Assembly (NCBI RefSeq): GCF_000176035.2
Contig: NC_015675.1
Span: 4,158,001 to 4,222,000, forward strand
Length of the DNA: 64,000 nt
Reading direction: 5' to 3'
From: Mesorhizobium opportunistum WSM2075
GTDB taxonomy: Bacteria > Pseudomonadota > Alphaproteobacteria > Rhizobiales > Rhizobiaceae
Part shown: positions 17,489 to 25,334 of the stretch, in pieces
Layout: each line of letters opens with the position of its first letter
Numbering within the stretch: position 1 is the first letter of the stretch
The notes under the pieces: model-generated
Databases searched by the model: none
Told to the model about the DNA's origin: nothing
What the model saw: only the letters and a program-made list of their open reading frames with translations
Position numbers and translations under genes: made by a program

Positions 17489-17758
17489 ATGCGTCTGATC
17501 CTGAGATCGAGCGTCGCCTTGCTGCTTGCCGGTTTCGCCGGCGGCTGCACCAGCGACGACTATGTACGCAGCGAAGGCGTGACGTCGGGCGCCGGCGACG
17601 CCCAGGCCGCCAACACCGTCATGCAGATGGTCGACCCGTGGAAGTACGGTGTCCAGAACACCAGGCTTCTGGTGCCTGCGAAGCGTGGCGATGCCGGACC
17701 CGTCACGCCCGATCAGGCGGCGGGCGCGAAGGCAGCGCAAACAAGCACAAGCGACTGA
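17489..17758 (+). CDS. Small lipoprotein at the cpaD position of the pilus operon
   Basis: An 89-residue predicted lipoprotein with signal peptide and lipobox LAGFAGGC near residue 20. The short mature part contains GAGDAQAANTVMQMVDPWKYGVQNTRL. In most cpa/tad loci the gene between cpaC and cpaE is cpaD, a lipoprotein of about 200 or more residues. This protein is much shorter, and I do not see a CpaD domain. The stretch G.GDA..AN...Q..DPW resembles small lipoproteins found near pili in other alphaproteobacteria. It may therefore be a distinct family that takes CpaD's place or accompanies it. It starts 4 bases after cpaC. Function is unproven; secretin pilot or assembly factor is an inference from position. 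Confidence 0.7.
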   Translation: MRLILRSSVALLLAGFAGGCTSDDYVRSEGVTSGAGDAQAANTVMQMVDPWKYGVQNTRLLVPAKRGDAGPVTPDQAAGAKAAQTSTSD

Positions 17759-17804
17759 ATCGAAAAGGCAATCGATCAAGGCGATCGACCTACAGGCGGC
17801 AAGA

Positions 17805-19019
17805 ATGGCAAACGGCATCAAGACCAAGAAGATCCTGCTCGTATCGACGGACAGGACCTTCGTGCAGGACACGCGGACCGCGTTCGCCGCTTCCGAGATC
17901 ATCCAGCTCTCGACTGTGGACAAGAGTGTCACCGAACTGCGCGGCGAGGTCCAGGAGACCGACTTCGGCGTCATCATCGTCGACATGGACGCGGCAAGGC
18001 TGGAGGAAGTCGAGTCGCTGCAGCGCATCATGCGCCGGCTGGAAGGCAAGGCGCCGGTGGTCGTAGTCACCCAAGAGTTCAACGCCGCAGCCGTGCGCAT
18101 CCTGGTACAGCTCAAGGTCGCGGACTTTCTGGTCAAGCCGATCACCACCGCCGACCTGGTGCGCTCGGTCGTGCGTGCCCTGCAAGGGCCGGGGCGCGAG
18201 GAAAACACCGAATCGCAGATTTACACTTTCATGCCGGCCGCCGGCGGCGTCGGCACCACGACGCTGGCGCTGCAGACGGCCTTCCAGCTGCATCACTCGG
18301 TGACGCGCGGTGCCTCGACCTGCGTGGTCGACCTCAATTTCCAGCAGGGTGCCTGCGCCGAATATCTCGATCTCGAGCCGCGTTTCGACATCACCGAGAT
18401 CGAGAACCAGCCCGAACGCCTCGACCGGCAGCTGCTCGACGTGATGCTGTCCAAGCATGCGAGCGGGCTTTGCGTGCTGGCGGCGCCGACGCATCCCTCG
18501 GAAATGCGCTCATTCAAGACCGATGTCGTGGTGCGTATGCTCGATCTCGTGTCGGCCTACTTCGACAATGTCGTCATCGACATGCCGCGGACCTGGTTCC
18601 CCTGGACGGAAACGGTGCTGCTTGGCTCCAACAAGCTCTACATCGTCGCCGAGATGACGGTGCCGTGCCTGCGCCACACGCAAAGGCTGATCCAGGCGGT
18701 CTACGAGACGGTGGGCAAGGAAGTGAAGCCGAACGTCATCGTGAACCGTTTCGAGCAGAAGATGTTCGACAATGGCATCAAGCAGGCGGACGTCCAGGAA
18801 ATCCTGGGCGAGCATTTCGTCGGCGGCATCGCCAACAACTACCGGCTGGTGCGCGAGGCGGTCGACCGCGGCGTACCGCTGCACGAGATCGATCCGAACG
18901 CCAATGTCGTCAACGACCTCAAGCGGATCATCCTTCCGGAAGAGGCGGTCGCGATCGGAGCCAAGTCGAAATCGCTGTTCGGCCTCGGCAGGAACCTGTT
19001 GAAGAGGAAGGCCGGATGA
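17805..19019 (+). CDS. cpaE: Pilus assembly ATPase/localisation protein CpaE
   Basis: A 404-residue protein with a receiver-like N-terminal domain (about 1-130: KKILLVSTDRTFVQDTRTAF, FGVIIVDMDAARLEEVESL) and a C-terminal MinD/ParA-like P-loop domain. The P-loop region reads FMPAAGGVGTTTLALQTAF, a deviant Walker A. In Caulobacter CpaE localises the pilus machinery to the pole. The start is the ATG at 17805 (MANGIKTKKILLVS), 46 bases after the small lipoprotein; upstream in-frame codons overlap that gene. The stop overlaps the cpaF start (ATGA). Confidence 0.93.
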   Translation: MANGIKTKKILLVSTDRTFVQDTRTAFAASEIIQLSTVDKSVTELRGEVQETDFGVIIVDMDAARLEEVESLQRIMRRLEGKAPVVVVTQEFNAAAVRILVQLKVADFLVKPITTADLVRSVVRALQGPGREENTESQIYTFMPAAGGVGTTTLALQTAFQLHHSVTRGASTCVVDLNFQQGACAEYLDLEPRFDITEIENQPERLDRQLLDVMLSKHASGLCVLAAPTHPSEMRSFKTDVVVRMLDLVSAYFDNVVIDMPRTWFPWTETVLLGSNKLYIVAEMTVPCLRHTQRLIQAVYETVGKEVKPNVIVNRFEQKMFDNGIKQADVQEILGEHFVGGIANNYRLVREAVDRGVPLHEIDPNANVVNDLKRIILPEEAVAIGAKSKSLFGLGRNLLKRKAG

Positions 19020-20437
19020 CCAGCCGTTTTTCCACCCTGCAGAACCGCGATGCGCGCCCACAGCGTCCGGCGGAATCAGCCCCGGTCGCGCACCATGCGG
19101 TCGTCATCCCGACCAGTCGAAAAGCTTTGCCGGCAAAGCCGGAGACGGCACCTGCAAAGAATGCCAACAAGGTGCTGGATGCCCGTGTGCGCATCCACAG
19201 GATGCTGCTGGAGGAGATCAACCTTGTCGCGCTGGAGCGTTTGCCCCGCGAGGAGATGCGCCGGCAGGTGCATGATTTCGTTTCGGAAAAAACCCGCCAG
19301 GAGCGGATGGCGATCAACACCGCCGAACTCGACGCACTGGTCGACGACATCGTCGACGAGATGGTCGGCCTCGGTCCGCTGGAGCCGCTGCTCAAGGATC
19401 CCGACATCAACGACATCCTGATCAACGGCCACCAGAACTGCTTTGTCGAAAAGAAGGGCAAGCTGCAGCAGGTCCACATCCCGTTCAAGGATGAGGCGCA
19501 TCTCCTGCGGATCATCAACAAGATCGTCGCGGCCGTCGGCCGTCGCGTCGATGAATCGCAGCCGATGGTCGATGCGCGCATGCTGGACGGCTCGCGCTTC
19601 AACGCGGCCATCCGCCCGGTTGGTGTCGACGGGCCGCTGGTGTCGATCCGCAAATTCTCCAAGAACAAGCTCGGCCTGCACAAGCTGGTTGAATTCGGGG
19701 CCATCACCCAGAACATGGCCGAGGTGCTGGCGGCGGCGGTTCACGCCCGCAAGACGACGATCATTTCGGGCGGCACCGGCACCGGCAAGACGACGATGCT
19801 CAACGCGCTGTCGGCCTTCATTCCGGAAGACGAGCGGCTGATCACCATCGAGGACGCGGCCGAACTCCAGCTGCAGCAGCCGCATGTCGCGCGCATGGAG
19901 ACGCGCCCCGCCAACATCGAGGGCCATGGCGAGTTAAAGCAACGCGATCTCGTCAAGAACGCGCTGCGCATGCGTCCCGATCGCGTCATCCTCGGCGAGT
20001 GCCGCGGCGAGGAGGCCTTCGATATGCTGCAGGCGATGAACACCGGCCATGAAGGGTCGATGGCGACCATCCATGCCAACACGCCGCGCGATGCCATTTC
20101 GCGTCTCGAACAGATGCTGGGCATGACCGGCATGCCGATGACGGTGCAGTCGATCCGCAGCCAGATCGCCAGCGCCATCGACCTCATCGTCCAGCTGACC
20201 CGGCTTTCCGACGGCAAGCGCAAGGTGACGAGCGTTGCCGAGGTGACGGGCATGGAAGGCGACGTCATCCAGATGCAGGAGATATTCCGCTTCGTGCGCA
20301 CCGGCATGGACGCCGACGGCAGCATTCTCGGCTATTTCGAGGCGACCGGCATTCGGCCGCGCTTCCTCGAGGATCTGCGCGCGATGGGCATCGAGTTTCC
20401 CGGACGATATTTCGAACCCGGCCGGCCGCAGGAGTAG
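19016..20437 (+). CDS. cpaF: Flp pilus assembly ATPase CpaF (TadA)
   Basis: A 473-residue type II/IV secretion ATPase that powers Flp pilus assembly from the cytoplasmic side. Walker A is GGTGTGKTT (nt about 19770-19796). The Asp/His box lies around [20 protein letters not shown] and Walker B in [20 protein letters not shown], followed by [19 protein letters not shown]. The N-terminal 80 residues are a variable linker. The ATG overlaps the cpaE stop. The gene sits between cpaE and tadB, the standard order. Confidence 0.96.
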   Translation: MTSRFSTLQNRDARPQRPAESAPVAHHAVVIPTSRKALPAKPETAPAKNANKVLDARVRIHRMLLEEINLVALERLPREEMRRQVHDFVSEKTRQERMAINTAELDALVDDIVDEMVGLGPLEPLLKDPDINDILINGHQNCFVEKKGKLQQVHIPFKDEAHLLRIINKIVAAVGRRVDESQPMVDARMLDGSRFNAAIRPVGVDGPLVSIRKFSKNKLGLHKLVEFGAITQNMAEVLAAAVHARKTTIISGGTGTGKTTMLNALSAFIPEDERLITIEDAAELQLQQPHVARMETRPANIEGHGELKQRDLVKNALRMRPDRVILGECRGEEAFDMLQAMNTGHEGSMATIHANTPRDAISRLEQMLGMTGMPMTVQSIRSQIASAIDLIVQLTRLSDGKRKVTSVAEVTGMEGDVIQMQEIFRFVRTGMDADGSILGYFEATGIRPRFLEDLRAMGIEFPGRYFEPGRPQE

Positions 20438-20442
20438 ACAGG

Positions 20443-21408
20443 GTGTTCGACGGACTGAGCGCTATCTATGTCGTCTATGCCGGGGCCGCGCTGACCGGCA
20501 TCATGATCGCCGAGGCCTGTTATCTTCTCTATGCCGGCCGCAGCGACAAGCGCACCGCCATCAACCGGCGCATGAAGCTGCAGGAAAACAAGATCAGCCA
20601 GGAGCAGGTGCTGATCCAGCTGCGCAAGGAGCGTGGCCTCGATGCCGGCACCTCGCTGTTGTCGCCGGATCGGTTCCGGGCGCTACGCACGCAGTCAGGC
20701 ATGATCATGCCGCTGTCGAAATTCCTGATGATTACCTCCGCCGTGGCCATGGCCATGGCGCTGGTCGCCATCTGGCATGGATTGCCGCTCTTGATGGGGC
20801 TTGTCCTGTTCGTCGTTCTGGTGCCGCTGGTGCCGGTTATGGTGATGCGCTTCATGCGCAAGCGCCGGCTCAAGCGTTTCGGCATGCAACTGCCGGAGGC
20901 CCTGGAGCTGATCACCCGCGGCCTCAAGGCCGGTCATCCGGTGCCGGTGGCCATTGCCATGGTGTCGCGCGAAATGCCCGACCCGATCGGCACCGAATTC
21001 GGCGTCATCGCCGATGAGGTGACCTATGGTTCCGATTTGGTCTCGGCGTTGAATTCGCTGTTCGACAGGGTCGGCCACGAAGACCTGCCGCTGTTCATGA
21101 CCGCCGTCTCGATCCAGTCCAGTTCTGGCGGCAATCTGCGCGAGATTCTCGATGGCCTGGCGTTGACGATCCGCGAGCGGGGCAAGCTGCGCCGCAAGGT
21201 GCGTGCCATCTCGACCGAGGGCCGCCTGTCGGCCTACATCCTGACGGCTATCCCGGCGCTGCTGTTCGCCGGCATCATGGCCATGATGCCGGGCTTCTAC
21301 CGCGATGTCTGGGACGAGCCGAAAACCTGGTACTTGATCGGCGGGTCGGTCACCTGGCTGATGCTGGGCAATCTGATGATGTTCAAGATGTCGAATTTCA
21401 GGTTCTGA
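20443..21408 (+). CDS. tadB: Flp pilus inner-membrane platform protein TadB
   Basis: A 321-residue type II secretion F-domain protein forming half of the Flp inner-membrane platform. Hydrophobic segments lie near the N-terminus (IYVVYAGAALTGIMIAEACY), in the middle (about residues 86-130) and at the C-terminus (LTAIPALLFAGIMAMMPG and WYLIGGSVTWLMLG). The T2SSF domain starts near residue 148 (MQLPEALELITRGLKAGHPVP). It starts with GTG, 5 bases after the cpaF stop. Confidence 0.93.
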   Translation: MFDGLSAIYVVYAGAALTGIMIAEACYLLYAGRSDKRTAINRRMKLQENKISQEQVLIQLRKERGLDAGTSLLSPDRFRALRTQSGMIMPLSKFLMITSAVAMAMALVAIWHGLPLLMGLVLFVVLVPLVPVMVMRFMRKRRLKRFGMQLPEALELITRGLKAGHPVPVAIAMVSREMPDPIGTEFGVIADEVTYGSDLVSALNSLFDRVGHEDLPLFMTAVSIQSSSGGNLREILDGLALTIRERGKLRRKVRAISTEGRLSAYILTAIPALLFAGIMAMMPGFYRDVWDEPKTWYLIGGSVTWLMLGNLMMFKMSNFRF

Positions 21409-21409
21409 C

Positions 21410-22375
21410 ATGCAGGGCTTCATCGAGTTCCTCGCCTCGCTTGCACCGACCTCATTGACGCCGGTGGCCATCCTGCTCCTGGCGCTGGGCACCGTGGCGG
21501 TCGGCTGGCCGATGGTTGCGGCGAAGGGCGACCGCAACGATGTGAAGCGCCGGCTCAAGGTCGACCATGGTCCCGTGGCCGCAAGACCCGAGCCGGTGCA
21601 GAAGAAGAACGCCAACGTCGTGCGCGAGAAGGCGGTGAAGCGGGCGCAGGAATTCTATGCCAAGAGCGATCCGGAAAACGTCGCCCGGCTGCGCATGAAG
21701 CTGATCCAGGCAGGCTATATGGAGCCGCGCGCTGTCGGCATGTTCTTCATCATCCGCTTCTCGGCGCTGATCGGCGGCGCGATTGGCGCTTTCGTCCTCA
21801 ACCGGTGGCTGGCCAGTGCCGACGCGACGATGACCAGCCGCTGGGCGTTCATCATCCTGTCGGGCGTGGCCGGCTACTTCCTGCCCGGTCTGGTGCTCTC
21901 CCAGAAGACGCGGGAGAAGATGCGCGAATACCGCAATGGTTTTCCCGACTTCATGGACCTGATGATCGTCTGTTCGGATGCCGGCATGAGCATGGAGGCC
22001 GGCATCGAGCGCGTCTCGAAGGAACTCGCCAGGACCTATCCGGCGCTCAGCCAGAACCTGCAGCTGGTGTCGCTGGAACTGAGGGCGGGGCGCAGCCTCG
22101 ACGATGCGCTGAAGGCACTCGCCGACCGCCTCAGCCTGGACGAGGTCCGTTCCTTCGCCACGCTGCTGCAGCAGTCGAAGGAACTCGGCACCAGCCTGTC
22201 GGGAGCGCTGCGCGTCTTCTCCGACGAGATGCGTCACAAGCGCATGTCGCTGGCCGAGGAAAAGGCGCATGCCTTGCCGGCCAAGATGTCGATCCCGGTG
22301 ACCGTGTGCATCCTGCCGGTGGTGCTGATGATCGCGATCATTCCGATCATCGTCAAAATGACGGGCACGCATTAG
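21410..22375 (+). CDS. tadC: Flp pilus inner-membrane platform protein TadC
   Basis: A 321-residue T2SSF-domain protein, the second half of the Flp inner-membrane platform. Key blocks are FPDFMDLMIVCSDAGMSMEAGIERV and LDEVRSFATLLQQSKELGTSL; the C-terminus ends in a hydrophobic segment (VTVCILPVVLMIAIIPIIV). It is the same length as TadB, and its ATG lies one base after the tadB stop, so the two are coupled. An N-terminal hydrophobic segment (VAILLLALGTVAVGWPMVAA) is present. Confidence 0.93.
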   Translation: MQGFIEFLASLAPTSLTPVAILLLALGTVAVGWPMVAAKGDRNDVKRRLKVDHGPVAARPEPVQKKNANVVREKAVKRAQEFYAKSDPENVARLRMKLIQAGYMEPRAVGMFFIIRFSALIGGAIGAFVLNRWLASADATMTSRWAFIILSGVAGYFLPGLVLSQKTREKMREYRNGFPDFMDLMIVCSDAGMSMEAGIERVSKELARTYPALSQNLQLVSLELRAGRSLDDALKALADRLSLDEVRSFATLLQQSKELGTSLSGALRVFSDEMRHKRMSLAEEKAHALPAKMSIPVTVCILPVVLMIAIIPIIVKMTGTH

Positions 22376-22506
22376 GACCTGTCCTATTCCGAAGGAGCAG
22401 GATTTCGAACAGTACTGCATCGGGATCTGCAAAGTCAGCAAATGAGAGTCGACAAATGCAGAGCCGGGGCTGACAACCCATCATCCTGCCCGAACGCGGC
22501 CCTGCG

Positions 22507-23352
22507 ATGCGAGGACTCATGCGAATTCTTCTGTGTACTCTCTCTGTCTCTCTCGCTCTCGCCGCCGCCAGCTTTTCGACCGCCCAGGCCGCGGCCGACG
22601 ATTGCGGCGATGCCGCAGCCCTGGTGCAGCAGGCCTATCCCAAGGCTCGAAAGAGCGCCGACGGCGCCTCGTTCACGCTCGACCCCCATACCAGCATTGT
22701 CCTGCTCCCGCAGGATGATACACCGGGCGTGGTCTGCAAGGTCTGGCCCGCTCATGACGATCTGCTGCTGGCCTCCGTGCCGCTGATCGATAGCGCCAAA
22801 TCCAGCGACGACGAGCATTATGGCGATATCGAGCTTCTGGTCGTCGACAGGAAGACCCTGCAGGTGCGCCAGCGCCTGCTTCAGCCCAGGCTGATGAACG
22901 ATGATGCTATTGCGATCCGCAAGATCGAACTCGATACTGGCCGCTATGTCCTGGCGCCCGGCGTCACCGCCTTTGGGCTGCGTATCGACATGGCAAATCA
23001 CTCGCAGCCCAATCCGTTCAGCGAGACCGATCTGCGGCTCTACGCCATTGCCGGTGGCGCCCTTCATGCGGTGCTCGACGGCCTTGTGGTGGCCAACTAT
23101 GGCGGTGAAGGCGACACCAATTGCGCTGGATCCTTTCATTCGAGCCAGGTCAGCCTGACGATGAGCCCGGCGAGCCACCATGGCTATCACGATATTGTCG
23201 TGGTCGAGCGGTCGGATACGGACGACCCATCTGTCGACAAGAATGGCGAGTGCCAGTCCCATCCCGGCAAGCCTGTGAGCCGCACTTACCGGCTGCGCTA
23301 TGACGGCGGCCGCTATCCGGTTCCGGACGAGCTCAAGGCCCTGGCGCCGTGA
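22507..23352 (+). CDS. Exported protein between tadC and tadD, unknown function
   Basis: A 281-residue protein with an N-terminal signal peptide (RILLCTLSVSLALAAASFST, cleaved near AQAAA-DD) and five Cys residues in the mature part, suggesting a periplasmic protein with disulfides. The mature sequence reads as a compact beta-rich domain with QRLLQPRLMNDDAIAIRKIEL and a segment RTYRLRYDGGRYPVPDEL near the C-terminus, common to proteins summarising a measured or regulatory value. I do not recognise the family. Its start may be 22507 or the ATG at 22519. The DNA encoding the signal peptide is an unusually CT-rich run. It lies 131 bases after tadC, so it may have its own promoter; a pilus role is only suggested by position. 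Confidence 0.65.
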   Translation: MRGLMRILLCTLSVSLALAAASFSTAQAAADDCGDAAALVQQAYPKARKSADGASFTLDPHTSIVLLPQDDTPGVVCKVWPAHDDLLLASVPLIDSAKSSDDEHYGDIELLVVDRKTLQVRQRLLQPRLMNDDAIAIRKIELDTGRYVLAPGVTAFGLRIDMANHSQPNPFSETDLRLYAIAGGALHAVLDGLVVANYGGEGDTNCAGSFHSSQVSLTMSPASHHGYHDIVVVERSDTDDPSVDKNGECQSHPGKPVSRTYRLRYDGGRYPVPDELKALAP

Positions 23353-23514
23353 GAATGCACTTGCGTCTGCCGGATGGAGGTGTTGCCGCCCAGTGGTTAA
23401 CAGCTGGTATCCCCGAAACCAAATCTTGTATGCATTTCGGCACCGAAGCTTAACCGCCGTGCTGTAGTGTCCTTGCTGAAGAACGACCCGGCAAATCGGG
23501 CGACGGGGCAGGGC

Positions 23515-23988
23515 ATGCGTCAGACAAAATTTGCGGTGGTCGCCACGATGGCGGCCGTCCTGATGATCACCGGGTGCACGACGAACAACAACGTCGATAC
23601 GACCAAGACCACGGCTATCCAGCCGGCGGCAAAGGCCGTCGACACCTCCGACCTGGCGGAAGGCAAGGCGCAGTTTCGCGACGCCAATTATGGTCTCGCC
23701 GAACAGCATTTCCGTAAGGCCGTCGAGCTGAAGGCCGACAATGCCGAGGCCTGGATGGGGCTCGCCGCTTCCTATGACGAACTCGGCCGCTTCGATTTCG
23801 CCGACCGTGCCTATGGCCAGTTGCTGAAGGTCGCCGGCCGCAAGCCGCAGATCGTCAACAATATGGGCTATTCGCAACTGTTGCGCGGCAACAAGAAGAA
23901 GGCCAGGGCACTGCTGCTCGAAGCCAAAGCCGGCATGGCCGACCCCACGGTCGTCGACGCCAATCTCGCTTTGCTGAACAAGGGCTGA
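23515..23988 (+). CDS. tadD: TPR lipoprotein TadD of the Flp pilus
   Basis: A 157-residue lipoprotein with lipobox MITGC near residue 22. The mature part contains TPR-type helical repeats (AEGKAQFRDANYGLAEQHFRKAV, then AEAWMGLAASYDELGRFDFADRAY and the third helix pair NNMGYSQLLRGNKKKAR). TadD is thought to act as a pilot for the CpaC secretin. The start at 23515 (MRQTKFAVVATMA) follows GGGGCAGGG; a GTG at 23467 is in frame but would spoil the signal peptide. It is separated from tadC by one gene and sits at the end of the locus. Confidence 0.87.
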   Translation: MRQTKFAVVATMAAVLMITGCTTNNNVDTTKTTAIQPAAKAVDTSDLAEGKAQFRDANYGLAEQHFRKAVELKADNAEAWMGLAASYDELGRFDFADRAYGQLLKVAGRKPQIVNNMGYSQLLRGNKKKARALLLEAKAGMADPTVVDANLALLNKG

Positions 23989-24158
23989 TGTTTCCTGCTC
24001 CGCGCCCGGCGTGGTGCGGTTTCGGGACAGATCGCATCGACGGTTTGTAAACCCTATCCGCAGGTTGGATCGAGAGATCGGCTGAAAACCATGTCCGAGG
24101 GCTGCCGCTGACCTAGAATGCAGCACAACCGCCGACGCTCGAGAGGCCTCCACCCGAC

Positions 24159-25334
24159 ATGTTGGACTTCAGTTCGCTCCTGCTCGCAGCGGCGCTGTCG
24201 GGCACTTGCCTCAGCGTCACCATGTTCGCGATCTGGTTTACCGCGCCGCGGGCCAGCTTCGTCCTGACGGTGGCGTGCGGCATTCTCGTGCTCGTCGCGC
24301 ATGTGATCCTGTTCTGGCAGTACACCAGGGATCCCGATCCGGTGCTGTGCCAGACCGCACTGGCGCTGCTCAGCCTGGGGTTCCTGATCATCTGCCTGTC
24401 GGCCATGCAATATCTCGGCGTGTCCGACTACGGACGTGCCGTCGTGCCGACGCTCTGCGCCATGGCCGTCTGTGCGGCGGTGACCTTCCTCGGTCTTGAC
24501 GGCATCGGCTTCGTCATCACCTACGCGACGGTAACCGTGCTGCTCTCGGCGATCGGGGCCATGTTCTGGATCAACGGCAGCCACGACCGGCGGATCCTGC
24601 TGGTGGTCTCGTTCCTGAGCGGCACCTGTGCGGTGTCGTTTGCTCTTTGCGGCATGGTCTTGTTGGGCAAGGGGCAGTGGACGCTGGGGGCGGCGCCCGA
24701 CAACTGGGCCGAACGTCTCAATTCCGTCGTCGCGGTGGCCTGCATGACCGGCCTCGGCGCCTTGACGCTTTCCCTTCACCATCTGCAGGCGCAGATCGAG
24801 CTGAAGGCCGAGACGATGACCGATCCGCTGACCGGGCTGATGAACCGCCGCGGGTTGACGTCACTCTATGGCGAGCGGACTTTCGGTCCGTTCATGGCGA
24901 TCGTCATGTTCGACCTCGATCACTTCAAGAGGACGAACGATGTCTATGGGCACCCGGTCGGCGACCAGGTACTGTGCCGGTTCGCTGCCGTCATAAACAA
25001 CTACGCCAGGACTGGCGTCGATGCCTTTCGCCTGGGTGGCGAGGAGTTCGTAATCGTCATGTCGCGGATGACGGAAGAGCGGGCCTATGACCTCGCCAGC
25101 AGGATCGGCGTCGCCTTCGGCGCCGAGGTCGTTCCCACTCCGCTCGGTCCGTTGCGCAGCACGGTCAGCGGGGGCATCGGCTTTGGCGGGGCTGACGGCA
25201 GGTCGCTCGATGACGTGCTGGCCGAGGCGGACGCCGCGCTTTACGCCGCCAAGCGCGCCGGCCGCAATTGTGTCGTCAGCCGCAAAGGGATGGGCAAGGC
25301 CGAGCCGGTCAAGCCGGCCTTGCGCTCCGCGTAA
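24159..25334 (+). CDS. Membrane-bound GGDEF diguanylate cyclase
   Basis: A 391-residue protein with about six hydrophobic segments in the first 210 residues and a C-terminal GGDEF domain from about 218. It should make c-di-GMP from two GTP. The active-site motif is RLGGEEF (293-297). The inhibitory I-site is incomplete: the Arg is present (R284) but the position expected to be Asp is Val, so product inhibition may be weak. No EAL domain is present. The ATG at 24159 is the natural start. The stop codon ends at 25334 and the opposite-strand gcvP stop begins at 25335, so the two genes converge with no spacer. Confidence 0.9.
   Translation: MLDFSSLLLAAALSGTCLSVTMFAIWFTAPRASFVLTVACGILVLVAHVILFWQYTRDPDPVLCQTALALLSLGFLIICLSAMQYLGVSDYGRAVVPTLCAMAVCAAVTFLGLDGIGFVITYATVTVLLSAIGAMFWINGSHDRRILLVVSFLSGTCAVSFALCGMVLLGKGQWTLGAAPDNWAERLNSVVAVACMTGLGALTLSLHHLQAQIELKAETMTDPLTGLMNRRGLTSLYGERTFGPFMAIVMFDLDHFKRTNDVYGHPVGDQVLCRFAAVINNYARTGVDAFRLGGEEFVIVMSRMTEERAYDLASRIGVAFGAEVVPTPLGPLRSTVSGGIGFGGADGRSLDDVLAEADAALYAAKRAGRNCVVSRKGMGKAEPVKPALRSA

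Noticed and set aside
18470..19015. An upstream extension of the cpaF frame
   Set aside because: It lies within cpaE, and the ATG at 19016 overlaps the cpaE stop as ATGA, the usual operon arrangement.
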